Shown: positions 28,364-37,362 of the stretch, piece after piece
How positions within the stretch are numbered: position 1 is the first letter of the stretch
Layout of the letters: the number at the start of each line of letters is the position of its first letter
Origin: an uncultured Pseudoalteromonas sp.
GTDB lineage: Bacteria; Pseudomonadota; Gammaproteobacteria; Enterobacterales; Alteromonadaceae
Assembly: GCA_947493455.1 (NCBI GenBank)
Contig: CANLRB010000005.1
Location: forward strand, 186,001 to 250,000
Direction of reading: 5' to 3'
DNA: 64,000 nucleotides
Program-made: the position numbers and the translations under genes
The notes under the pieces: model-generated
The model's database searches: none
Told to the model about the DNA's origin: nothing
The model's input: only the letters and a program-made list of their open reading frames with translations

Positions 28364-29720
28364 ACATTCCTACTGCTTGCGACGCCAAGTCAGAACGTCG
28401 TTTCGCTTGTCTGTTTGTTCTTTTTACATACAACTGCTCAGCTTTGCTGACCAATTTTTCAGCGTTTGCTACTCGAATGTCTTCAGGCACACGCTGTCCA
28501 TTAGTAAGATAGCCTATTGGCAGCCTATTTTGAATGGCTAAACTAATTATTTCGCCTAAACTAAGACATTCATCAAGTTTTGTGAAAATACAACCACTTA
28601 ATTGTACCTGTTTAAACTGTTTGACTGCTTCTTGTTGCACTTCTAATTGTGCCGTTGCACTTAGTACTAAATAACTGCGTATATCTACACGTGAATTGCG
28701 CATCAAGGTATTTAGCTGCTCAGTTAAACGAATGTCTCGCTGACTCATTCCTGCTGTATCTATTAATATTAGACGTTTATTTCTAAGATGATACAACATT
28801 TCTGACAATTCATTGGCATCCTTAGCCTGTTTCACAGGACATCCAATGATGCGGCCATAAGTCGCTAGCTGCTCGTAGGCACCGATACGATACGTATCTG
28901 TTGTAATCAATGCCACCTTATCAGCACCGAATTTTTGCGCTCCCAAAGCCGCAAGTTTGGCAACCGTCGTTGTTTTACCCACCCCAGTTGGGCCAACTAG
29001 AGCGAATACGCCACCACGGCGAAGGATTTCATTATTACTGGTATAAAGTTGGCTTTGCAGCATCTCGATTAACGTATTCCAAGCCCGATTTTCCGACACA
29101 TCATCTGGGATAAAGCAGGCCATTTGGTCGGCTACCTCATCACTAATACCCATCCCTTTGAGTTTATCTAAAAAATATGCACGAGTCGGGTCGCGACGCG
29201 CTAAGTCTTGATCCATTAAACCAGACACCTGATGTTCGAGTAATTGGCGAATAGCCGACATCTCGTCCCGCATAAGCTTAATTTCGCTTTGCTCTCGACC
29301 CGAAGAAGGCGCCGGTGACGAAACGTGCTCGGTGTCGGATTCTGGTGCTTCAAACCAATCATTGCGAATTTCTGGCGGAGGTTGTTTATCAATCGTGCGT
29401 GCCACTTTGGCTGGCGCTTTACTAGCTTGACGATTTAGCAAATCCTCTAAGCTACCTGCGACCTTAGCTTGTGGTTCTGGGTCTCGAGCTTGCATTTGGG
29501 GTTTAACGAAGTTTGAAAATGGGCGTGTTTTATTCGGCGCCTTGGTCACCTCAGTTTTTTTCTGAGCTGCAGCCGCCTTGTCGTAATCAACTGCCGCAAC
29601 AAGTTCAACGCCATCAGCGAGCTTTTTGTTCGACATAATCACCGCATCGACACCTAACTCTTCTTTTACTTCATTAAGCGCTGTGCGCATATCTTTTGCA
29701 AAAAAACGTTTTATCTTCAC
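28356..29720 (-). CDS. flhF: SRP-type GTPase FlhF
   Basis: 454 residues: B domain (MKIKRFFAKDMRTALNEVKE ...), a variable linker to about 145, N domain, and G domain with Walker A VGPTGVGKTT (P-loop ending Thr250), ITTDTYRIGAYEQL, LIDTAGM and FTKLDE. It marks the pole and recruits the first basal-body parts. The start codon is GTG at 29720 with GGGG seven bases upstream. Confidence 0.95.
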   Translation of the reverse strand: MKIKRFFAKDMRTALNEVKEELGVDAVIMSNKKLADGVELVAAVDYDKAAAAQKKTEVTKAPNKTRPFSNFVKPQMQARDPEPQAKVAGSLEDLLNRQASKAPAKVARTIDKQPPPEIRNDWFEAPESDTEHVSSPAPSSGREQSEIKLMRDEMSAIRQLLEHQVSGLMDQDLARRDPTRAYFLDKLKGMGISDEVADQMACFIPDDVSENRAWNTLIEMLQSQLYTSNNEILRRGGVFALVGPTGVGKTTTVAKLAALGAQKFGADKVALITTDTYRIGAYEQLATYGRIIGCPVKQAKDANELSEMLYHLRNKRLILIDTAGMSQRDIRLTEQLNTLMRNSRVDIRSYLVLSATAQLEVQQEAVKQFKQVQLSGCIFTKLDECLSLGEIISLAIQNRLPIGYLTNGQRVPEDIRVANAEKLVSKAEQLYVKRTNRQAKRRSDLASQAVGMYD

Positions 29721-29741
29721 AATAAACCCCTTCTAAATTTG

Positions 29742-31847
29742 TTACTGCTGGCCAACTGAACACACAATTTTTATTTGCTTCTCATCAGGAACTTCCTGAT
29801 AAGACATCACGCGTAACCCTGGTAGGGTGTGTTTTACAAATCGAGATAAAACACTGCGCAGCATACCGGATGTCAGTAGTATCGAAGGTTCACCTGCCAT
29901 TTCCTGTGCTTGATGCGCTTCTCCAAGAGAGTTTTGAAGACGCTCGGCGAGCCCGGGTTCAATACCGGCACCTTCGTCACCTGCATTTTGAAGTGACTGA
30001 TGCAACATCTGTTCCAACTCAGGTGCCAATGTTATGACGGGGATTTCTGGGTCGGCGCCCACGGCATCTTGCACAATCAATCTGCGTAGTGAAATACGTG
30101 CAGCGGCGGTCAGTACATCAGTGTCTTGACTACGTGGTCCATATTCAACGAGAGTCTGTACTATGGTGCGCATATCGCGAATTGGCACACCTTCATTCAA
30201 GAGATTTTGCAATACCTTAACAACAGATGTTAATGGCAATATATCAGGCACTAAACCTTCAATTAAGCGTGGATGACTTTTAGCTAACATATCAAGTAAG
30301 TTCTGCACTTCTTCGTGACCAAGTAACAATGAGGCGTTATTGTGTAGCAATTGAGAGATGTGAGTAGCCACCACCGTCGCAGCATCTACAACTGTGTAGC
30401 CCAGCGACTGCGCTTCGTCTTTTTGACTTGGGTCGACCCACACGGCATCAAGTCCAAACGCGGGGTCTTTTGTTGCTATACCTTTTATTTCACCAAAAAC
30501 CTGACCGGGATTAATAGCAAGTTCGCTATTATGTTTGAGCTCCCCTATACCCGATGACACACCCATTAAGGTTATACGGTACTCATTCGGGTCCAATTCG
30601 AGGTTGTCGCGAATATGAACTGGCGGCACTAAAAAACCCAGTTCCTGAGAGAGCTTTTTACGCACCCCTTTGATACGACTCAGTAACTCTCCGCCTTGTG
30701 CTTGATCAACTAACGGGATGAGACGATACCCTACTTCAAGGCCAATAACATCAACTTGTTGTACATCATCCCATCCAAGTTCCTTAGTCTCGATTTGCGC
30801 CTGCTCTGCTTGCTCGTTAGGTGCTCGGGTGCCCGCCGCTTCCTTCGCTTTTTCATCTGCTTTGCGTTTTTGATTATAAAATGCAATGCCACCAATCAAT
30901 AAACCCAAACCTAGAAAAGCAACCTTGGGCATACCTGGCACCAAGCCCATTACAATTAAAATTCCAGATGCAATATAAAGCGCTTTATCATTGCCAAGTT
31001 GAGATGTGAATTGCTCGCCCATGTTCTGCGATTCATTTTGACGAGTTACAACAATAGCGGTACCAATTGAAAGTAACAGCGATGGCAATTGGGCAACAAG
31101 CCCGTCACCGATTGTAAGAAGCGTGTACACTTCCATCGCGACACTAAATGGCAAATCATGTTGGATCATACCAATGAATAAGCCACCGATAATGTTAATC
31201 ACTAAAATTACAATGCCCGCAATTGCATCCCCTTTTACAAATTTACTCGCACCGTCCATCGAACCATAAAAGTCAGCTTCGCGAGTGACTTCACTGCGTC
31301 GCTCGCGGGCCTGATCTGCACTGATAAAACCCGCATTCAGATCCGCATCGATCGCCATTTGTTTGCCCGGCATCGCATCGAGCGTAAAGCGTGCTGAGAC
31401 TTCAGAGATACGTCCGGCACCTTTGGTAATTACAACGAAATTAATAATGATTAAGATAAGAAAGACAACTAAACCAACGGCGTAGTTACCGCCAATAACT
31501 ACCGAGCCAAATGCTTCAATCACTTTACCGGCCGCATCACCGCCTTGATGACCTTCAAGTAACACCACACGGGTACTTGCCACATTTAACGCAAGACGCA
31601 AAATAGTCGCGATCAATAACACAGTCGGAAATGAACCAAAATCGAGCGGTTTTAGGGTATAAACGGTTACCAGTAAAACCACAAGTGATAGCGCGATGTT
31701 GAAAGAAAACAAGATATCAAGCAAAAACGCTGGCATTGGCAGGACCACCATAGCAAGTGCTGCAAGCACTAGCAAAGGTGTACCTATGCCTTTTAAATAG
31801 TCTGTTTTATTGGCGTTTAATTGGGTCAGAGTTGCTTTTACGTCCAT
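29742..31847 (-). CDS. flhA: flagellar export gate protein FlhA
   Basis: 701 residues: eight N-terminal membrane helices, the conserved FHIPEP-family loop (GAGRISEVSARFTLDAMPGKQMAIDAD), and a C-terminal cytoplasmic domain (about 350-701) that docks chaperone-substrate complexes. It is the main gate of the type III export apparatus. A sigma-54-like promoter ends 39 bases upstream. Confidence 0.97.
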   Translation of the reverse strand: MDVKATLTQLNANKTDYLKGIGTPLLVLAALAMVVLPMPAFLLDILFSFNIALSLVVLLVTVYTLKPLDFGSFPTVLLIATILRLALNVASTRVVLLEGHQGGDAAGKVIEAFGSVVIGGNYAVGLVVFLILIIINFVVITKGAGRISEVSARFTLDAMPGKQMAIDADLNAGFISADQARERRSEVTREADFYGSMDGASKFVKGDAIAGIVILVINIIGGLFIGMIQHDLPFSVAMEVYTLLTIGDGLVAQLPSLLLSIGTAIVVTRQNESQNMGEQFTSQLGNDKALYIASGILIVMGLVPGMPKVAFLGLGLLIGGIAFYNQKRKADEKAKEAAGTRAPNEQAEQAQIETKELGWDDVQQVDVIGLEVGYRLIPLVDQAQGGELLSRIKGVRKKLSQELGFLVPPVHIRDNLELDPNEYRITLMGVSSGIGELKHNSELAINPGQVFGEIKGIATKDPAFGLDAVWVDPSQKDEAQSLGYTVVDAATVVATHISQLLHNNASLLLGHEEVQNLLDMLAKSHPRLIEGLVPDILPLTSVVKVLQNLLNEGVPIRDMRTIVQTLVEYGPRSQDTDVLTAAARISLRRLIVQDAVGADPEIPVITLAPELEQMLHQSLQNAGDEGAGIEPGLAERLQNSLGEAHQAQEMAGEPSILLTSGMLRSVLSRFVKHTLPGLRVMSYQEVPDEKQIKIVCSVGQQ

Positions 31848-31885
31848 ACCGCTCAGTTACAAAAAATTGACACTAAGCTACTAAA

Positions 31886-31901
31886 GGCAATTATCGTTCC
31901 A
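31886..31901 (-). promoter_or_regulatory. sigma-54 -24/-12 promoter of flhA operon
   Basis: On the minus strand TGGAACG, four bases, TTGC: 10 of the 11 consensus positions of TGGCACG-N4-TTGC match with exact spacing. It sits between the flhB stop and the flhA start, 39 bases before flhA, the same distance as the fliE promoter. Confidence 0.7.
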
Positions 31902-31904
31902 AGT

Positions 31905-33035
31905 TTAGTATCTATACTCTTGCGGGATCGGTAAATCTTGGCTCAGTTTATTCGGACGCTTTGCGCGCCCCTTAGTAAACTGTTTTAATTGAAATACATA
32001 CGCAAGCACTTGGGCAACAGCAACAAACAGCTGCTCAGGGATCTGTTGCCCTATCTCACCGGTATGATAGAGCGAGCGCGCAAGCATCGGCGATTCAACA
32101 ATCGGCACATCATACCGATCTGCTATTTTTCTAATTTGCAGGGCGATTTCATCACCACCGATTGCTACAATAATCGGCGCACCGGCTTTTTCAGTGTCGT
32201 ATTTAAGGGCAACCGCGAAGTGTGTCGGGTTAGTGACGACAACGTCAGCATCGGGTACATCTTGCATCATACGGCGCTGCGACATTTCTCGTTGTGTGCG
32301 GCGAATACGGGCTTTAATCTGCGGATCACCTTCACTGTTTTTGTATTCATCTTTAACTTCTTGCAAAGTCATTTTCAGCTGTTTGTTATGGTTCCACTTT
32401 TGAAACGGCGCATCGATTGCAGCAATAACAATAAGCGTCGACGCCAACGCTAAAAACATCCAAGCAAGAATATTCAGTGCATGCTCAACATTGTTTGGCA
32501 CAGCTTCTAAGCTAAGCGATAAAATTTCAGGGAAGTAGGATTTAATCAGTAATACCGCAACCGTTGCGATTAAAAAGAATTTGAGCAAAGCTTTGACTAA
32601 TTCGATTACAGCTTGCTTACCGAACATGCGAACAATGCCTTTAGCCGGGGACATTTTACTCGCTTTTGGTGCAGCAGCTTGCCAACTAAAGTTGAAGCCA
32701 CCTAAAAATGTATTGCCCACGATGCCCGCCACAACTAAAAATACCACAAACATGGTTAAACCAAACCACAGTTCGCTGGCAACACTACCCCATAATGAAA
32801 ACATCTTAGTGGTATCAAACGCCTCATCGCGGTTGAGCGATAACATACGCCCCATCACATTGAATAGCCCTTGCCCGATGTCTTTACCGAAAAACAAAAA
32901 CCCCACCGCAGCCATAATCAGTACGAATGCGGTACCGGTTTCTTTTGAACGCGCGATTTGCCCTTTTTTGGCAGCGTCAGCCAATTTTTTGGCGGTGGGT
33001 TCTTCGGTACGTTCTTGATCTGAGCCTTCAGCCAT
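31905..33035 (-). CDS. flhB: export specificity switch protein FlhB
   Basis: 376 residues: basic N-terminus, four membrane helices (about 33-210) and a cytoplasmic domain with the autocleavage site NPTH (269-272). After cleavage the FlhB-CC part switches export from rod/hook to filament substrates upon contact with FliK. It starts two bases after fliR. The CC part is the template for the stand-alone protein at 17724-18020. Confidence 0.97.
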   Translation of the reverse strand: MAEGSDQERTEEPTAKKLADAAKKGQIARSKETGTAFVLIMAAVGFLFFGKDIGQGLFNVMGRMLSLNRDEAFDTTKMFSLWGSVASELWFGLTMFVVFLVVAGIVGNTFLGGFNFSWQAAAPKASKMSPAKGIVRMFGKQAVIELVKALLKFFLIATVAVLLIKSYFPEILSLSLEAVPNNVEHALNILAWMFLALASTLIVIAAIDAPFQKWNHNKQLKMTLQEVKDEYKNSEGDPQIKARIRRTQREMSQRRMMQDVPDADVVVTNPTHFAVALKYDTEKAGAPIIVAIGGDEIALQIRKIADRYDVPIVESPMLARSLYHTGEIGQQIPEQLFVAVAQVLAYVFQLKQFTKGRAKRPNKLSQDLPIPQEYRY

Positions 33036-33037
33036 CG

Positions 33038-33817
33038 CTATACCTCACAGCCTGTGAGTTTGCACATAAGTTCAACCATTTTTAACCACTGGAATTCAAA
33101 TTGCACGGTAAAATTATTCAAGGTTGCCCAAATAATGACAAGCCCAGCCACCAGTGTAAAAGGAAAACCGATAGTGAAAATATTGAGTTGTGGCGCAGCT
33201 CGCGTCATTACGCCAAACGAAAAATTAATAACCAGCATTGCGGTGAGCGGAGCAAGTGACAAAACCAACGCAGTCGTAAACATCCAACTCCCCCAAAGGG
33301 CAATCGTTTCAAAGTGACTAACAGGCCACCAAGTTCCATCAATCGGCAACGCAATAAAGCTATGCACTATCATTTGAATCATCATCAAATGACCATCAAA
33401 GACCCAAAATAAAAGCGTCGCTAAAATTAAGTAAAACTGACCAACTGCTGGGACATTTTGCCCGTTTACAGGGTCGACTATCGATGCAAAACCAAGACCT
33501 GTTTGCATGGCGAGGATTTGACCTGCCAAAACAAATGTATTTAACATCAACACAGAGGCAAACCCCATCGCAACGCCAATCAAAATCTGTTGTAAAACGA
33601 CAAAGAACATTTTTAATGAGAACAAATCGACAAAAGTGACTTTTGGTAATATCGGTACTGCAATCAATGTAATCATCACTGCTAACCCAGTTTTTACACG
33701 CGTCGGGACCGTTTTTACGCCAATGCCAACCATGACCATAATCATTGAGCCAATGCGTGCCAGTGGCAGTAAGAAATCTGCTAACCACTGCACTATGATG
33801 GCAAATGGAAACTCCAT
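33038..33817 (-). CDS. fliR: flagellar export gate protein FliR
   Basis: 259 residues, mostly hydrophobic, six predicted membrane segments, family stretch RIGSMIMVMVGIGVKTVPTRVK. It is part of the FliPQR export channel. It overlaps the fliQ stop by one base. Confidence 0.95.
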   Translation of the reverse strand: MEFPFAIIVQWLADFLLPLARIGSMIMVMVGIGVKTVPTRVKTGLAVMITLIAVPILPKVTFVDLFSLKMFFVVLQQILIGVAMGFASVLMLNTFVLAGQILAMQTGLGFASIVDPVNGQNVPAVGQFYLILATLLFWVFDGHLMMIQMIVHSFIALPIDGTWWPVSHFETIALWGSWMFTTALVLSLAPLTAMLVINFSFGVMTRAAPQLNIFTIGFPFTLVAGLVIIWATLNNFTVQFEFQWLKMVELMCKLTGCEV

Positions 33818-34086
33818 CAGCCTGCCACTTGCGGGATCATATCAACAAGCCCTTTAAAAAAGTCCATCAACTCCTGTGTCAACCAGTGGGCACCAATAAT
33901 CAAGGCAAGTAACGTGATAATCAAACGTGGTAAAAAGCTGAGAGTTTGTTCGTTGATCGAGGTTGCGGCCTGAAATATGGCAACCATTAAGCCAACTAAA
34001 AGCCCCGGTACGATAATAGCTGCCACCAGCTTTATCACTAAAAATAAGGCATTACTTAATATCTCAACAAACACTTCCGGTTGCAT
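33817..34086 (-). CDS. fliQ: flagellar export gate protein FliQ
   Basis: 89 residues with two membrane helices forming a hairpin (ALFLVIKLVAAIIVPGLLVG and the LPRLIITLLALIIGAHW segment) and the central TSINEQTLSFLP loop. It is an export channel subunit between fliP and fliR. Confidence 0.96.
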   Translation of the reverse strand: MQPEVFVEILSNALFLVIKLVAAIIVPGLLVGLMVAIFQAATSINEQTLSFLPRLIITLLALIIGAHWLTQELMDFFKGLVDMIPQVAG

Positions 34087-34088
34087 AA

Positions 34089-34829
34089 TTAGGTCCCTAA
34101 CCCATAACTTCGCGCAAGAGTCCCCATCACTAATGACCAGCCATCAACTAACACAAACAGCATAATTTTAAACGGCAGCGACACTATCATCGGCGATAAC
34201 ATCATCATACCCATCGCCATCAGTACACTTGCAACCACTAAATCTACAATTAAAAAAGGTATAAAGAACATAAAACCAATAATAAATGCAGTTTGTAATT
34301 CACTGGTTATAAATGCCGGAATAACGACGATAAGGGGCGTATCTTCTGGGCTATCGAGTTGCTCATAACCGGCGATTTTAGCGAATGTTTCTAAGTCCGC
34401 GATGCGCGTTTGCGATAACATAAACGCCTTAATTGGCTCTTTCGCTGCGTCTAATGCCTCAACAGACGTCATTTTGTCACTCAAATAGGGCTGGATTGCA
34501 CGTTCATCAATCTGGTTATAGATTGGTGCCATAATAAAGATACTCATAAACAACGCCATGCCAACAAGCAACTGCGAGGAGGGAGTTTGCTGGAGTCCGA
34601 TTGCCTGTCTTAAAATAGCCAGGACAACGATAATACGCGTAAACGATGTCATCATAATCACCGCTGCAGGAATAAAGCTGAGCGCGGTCATCATGACTAA
34701 AACTTGTAATGTCACCGAGTACTCTTGGGCGCCATCTGGGTTCGTTGTCACTGTTAAGGCTTTTAGCGCTTCATCGGCAGCTAATTGAGGTGAGAGAATG
34801 AGTAGACTAGCTAATAGAATCCATTTCAT
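34089..34829 (-). CDS. fliP: flagellar export gate protein FliP
   Basis: 246 residues: cleavable signal peptide ([19 protein letters not shown]), family blocks [24 protein letters not shown] and [20 protein letters not shown]. It is the core subunit of the FliPQR channel. It overlaps fliO by four bases. Confidence 0.96.
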   Translation of the reverse strand: MKWILLASLLILSPQLAADEALKALTVTTNPDGAQEYSVTLQVLVMMTALSFIPAAVIMMTSFTRIIVVLAILRQAIGLQQTPSSQLLVGMALFMSIFIMAPIYNQIDERAIQPYLSDKMTSVEALDAAKEPIKAFMLSQTRIADLETFAKIAGYEQLDSPEDTPLIVVIPAFITSELQTAFIIGFMFFIPFLIVDLVVASVLMAMGMMMLSPMIVSLPFKIMLFVLVDGWSLVMGTLARSYGLGT

Positions 34830-35227
34830 TTTTGATTTTCTTTTTTGCTGTGCTGATTGAACAATTGATTCATACTTTTGGCAAGTGGCGGCAAGGCTTT
34901 TTCGGGCAGAGGCTGTTCTAGCTCATATAAGTAGTTTATTGCATGATTGGTGACACCCAATACATGATGTTTATTGTCCATTTCGACGACAACTAAACGC
35001 TCTTTTGTACCTAAATTGATCGATCGAACAACTTTGAATTCATCGCTTGACGTTAACTGTGGGTTTAATTTTTTTACTGCAAACGCCAGCGTAATAATAA
35101 TAAAAACAATCGCGATCAATGACAAAAACATCGATAATACTTGTTCAAAGCCAGCAGCTTGGCCTGCTGGCAATGCTAATACCGAGCAGCTTATTGTCGC
35201 AAGAAATAAAAGTATAACGGGTTTCAT
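34826..35227 (-). CDS. fliO: export gate assembly protein FliO
   Basis: 133 residues: signal-like N-terminus, one membrane helix (about 28-50) and a small cytoplasmic domain ([22 protein letters not shown]). FliO helps FliP assemble. It overlaps fliN and fliP by four bases each. Confidence 0.92.
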   Translation of the reverse strand: MKPVILLFLATISCSVLALPAGQAAGFEQVLSMFLSLIAIVFIIITLAFAVKKLNPQLTSSDEFKVVRSINLGTKERLVVVEMDNKHHVLGVTNHAINYLYELEQPLPEKALPPLAKSMNQLFNQHSKKENQK

Positions 35228-35622
35228 CGTAGCTTTTTAATACGCTCAATTTGGCTGATAACATCAGTAAGACGAATACCAAATTTATCATTAACCACCA
35301 CCACTTCACCGTGCGCGATAAGCGTGCCATTAACTAATACATCAAGCGGTTCACCGGCTACTCTATCAAGTTCAACAACAGAACCCTGATTGAGTTGGAG
35401 TAAATTTCGAATACTAATTTTAGAGCGACCAACTTCCATCGAAATGGTGACAGGAATATCTAAAATAGTATCTAATTTACGTTTTTCATCGGCTGTAATC
35501 TCAGCAGGTTCTCCCGATAGTTCTTCTAGTTCAGCGACTTCCGCATCACCACCGGCGTCACCATCTTCTGCTTCGGCAAGGGCTGCGGCCCATTCATCCA
35601 TCGTATCTTGATCATCGCTCAT
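35224..35622 (-). CDS. fliN: motor switch protein FliN
   Basis: 132 residues: an acidic Asp/Glu/Ala-rich N-terminus (1-42), then the SpoA domain (LDIPVTISMEVGRSKISIRNLLQLNQGSVVEL). It forms the C-ring with FliM and binds CheY-P and FliH. It follows fliM by 20 bases. Confidence 0.96.
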   Translation of the reverse strand: MSDDQDTMDEWAAALAEAEDGDAGGDAEVAELEELSGEPAEITADEKRKLDTILDIPVTISMEVGRSKISIRNLLQLNQGSVVELDRVAGEPLDVLVNGTLIAHGEVVVVNDKFGIRLTDVISQIERIKKLR

Positions 35623-35642
35623 AATTATATTTCACCTCTTTT

Positions 35643-36734
35643 TTACCAGTCTAGGTCAACGCCATCTGATAAATGTAAATCTTCTTCTAGCTGTTCTAAT
35701 TCGGCATCGGAGTCGAGTTTTTTACCACCTTTGGTAAATACATGAAGCTCAGATTTAACCGATTCAGGACGTTTAATTTTTTCACTAATTTGCAGGGCAA
35801 CATTGTCGCGCGAACGCCCCATTTTGGCACGATATGTCGGCAAGTCTTCAATAAATACAGTGATATGCTCGGGCATTTCCACTGGGATAACATCACCGGC
35901 TTGCAAATCCATGATTTGCTGCAGACTGAGGTCAACCTCTAGCATACGCGTTGATAAGTCAACTTCGACATCCATAATCTCATCACGCAGTGCTTTAGAC
36001 CATCGTAAATCGGTATCTTCAGTATCCGATTGAACACCGGCATCGAGCAGCTCTCGAATCGGCTCCAGCATCGAATACGGCAACGCAATATGAAAATCAC
36101 CGCCACCGCCGTCAAGCTCGATATGAAACGAACTGATCACAACCACTTCGGTCGGGCTGACGATGTTCGCCATCGCAGGGTTTACTTCAGAATCGAGATA
36201 CTCGAACGAGACATCCATAACAGGTGCCCATGCCTCTTTGTAATCCTCAAAAATAATCTTGAGTAACATTTGCACGATACGGCGCTCTGTTGGAGTAAAC
36301 TCTCGGCCTTCGATTTTAGCGTGATAGCGACCATCACCACCGAAAAAGTTATCAACGAGAATAAATACAAGCCGCGCTTCCATCGTAATAAGGCCTGTAC
36401 CTTTGAGCGGTCTGAAGCGCACCATATTCAAACTTGTCGGAACAAACAAGGTATGAATATACTCGCCAAATTTAATCATTTGAACGCCATTTATCGACAC
36501 TTCAGCAGTGCGGCGCATCATATTAAACAGACTAATACGCATATGACGTGCAAAGCGCTCGTTGACAATTTCCAAGGTCGGCATACGACCCCGAACAATG
36601 CGATCCTGAGAAGAAAAGTCGTATTGTAAGGCGGAGGAGTCCCCACCTTCTGAATCGTCTATTTCTTCTTCTTCAACATCATCGACACCATGCAATAACG
36701 CATCGATTTCGTCTTGGGATAATAAATCGGTCAC
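35643..36734 (-). CDS. fliM: motor switch protein FliM
   Basis: 363 residues: N-terminal CheY-P-binding peptide LLSQDEIDALLHGV, middle CheC-like domain, and C-terminal SpoA domain (about 265-335). It is the rotor C-ring subunit that receives the chemotaxis signal. It lies 12 bases after fliL. Confidence 0.97.
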   Translation of the reverse strand: MTDLLSQDEIDALLHGVDDVEEEEIDDSEGGDSSALQYDFSSQDRIVRGRMPTLEIVNERFARHMRISLFNMMRRTAEVSINGVQMIKFGEYIHTLFVPTSLNMVRFRPLKGTGLITMEARLVFILVDNFFGGDGRYHAKIEGREFTPTERRIVQMLLKIIFEDYKEAWAPVMDVSFEYLDSEVNPAMANIVSPTEVVVISSFHIELDGGGGDFHIALPYSMLEPIRELLDAGVQSDTEDTDLRWSKALRDEIMDVEVDLSTRMLEVDLSLQQIMDLQAGDVIPVEMPEHITVFIEDLPTYRAKMGRSRDNVALQISEKIKRPESVKSELHVFTKGGKKLDSDAELEQLEEDLHLSDGVDLDW

Positions 36735-36746
36735 CCGCTCTCCTCG

Positions 36747-37283
36747 TTACTGCATTACAAAACCAGTAAACAATACGCGCTCTACCACTTTCGAATCTTC
36801 AATCTCGATAAGTGCATTTTGGACTTCTGTCAACGCGCTATTTCTAAGTGCTTCTTTACCGGCCATCGTACTTAAGTCATCGGCATTGGTTGTTGAAAAA
36901 ACGCGTAATAAAGTTCCTTCAATTAAAGGGATATGGCGCTTTGCTGTTTCTTCATTCGTATCACCACGCACAAGTAACTGGACTTTTATTTGCACTAAGC
37001 GATCTTTACTCGCACCTGGCACATTAAAAACAAACGGCCTTGGCATCGCAACATAGAGTGCACTGCCTAATTCAGCTTTTGCTCCGGAACTCGCTTCTGC
37101 GCTTTCTGATGCTTCACCGCTAGATTCTTCAGCCAAGGTTTCTTCAGCGGGTGCATCATCACCTGACATCATAAAAAAGGCCCCAGCACCACCTGCGATC
37201 AATACGACAACCGCAATGATGATAAATAGCATTTTTTTACTTTTACCGCCTTCTTCAATTTCCAGCTCTTTTTCGTCTGCCAT
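36747..37283 (-). CDS. fliL: stator-associated protein FliL
   Basis: 178 residues: short cytoplasmic Glu/Lys start, one membrane helix (MLFIIIAVVVLIAGGAGAFFMM), an acidic Ser/Glu linker and a periplasmic domain ending RVLFTGFVMQ. It stabilises stators around the motor. It lies 79 bases after fliK, a gap with no promoter I can defend. Confidence 0.93.
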   Translation of the reverse strand: MADEKELEIEEGGKSKKMLFIIIAVVVLIAGGAGAFFMMSGDDAPAEETLAEESSGEASESAEASSGAKAELGSALYVAMPRPFVFNVPGASKDRLVQIKVQLLVRGDTNEETAKRHIPLIEGTLLRVFSTTNADDLSTMAGKEALRNSALTEVQNALIEIEDSKVVERVLFTGFVMQ

Positions 37284-37362
37284 TCTTGATTTCCTTCAAA
37301 CTGAGTTAAAACTGCGTTAATAATATAATAGTGCTTTTATTTCAGTTTAATAGCAATTACTG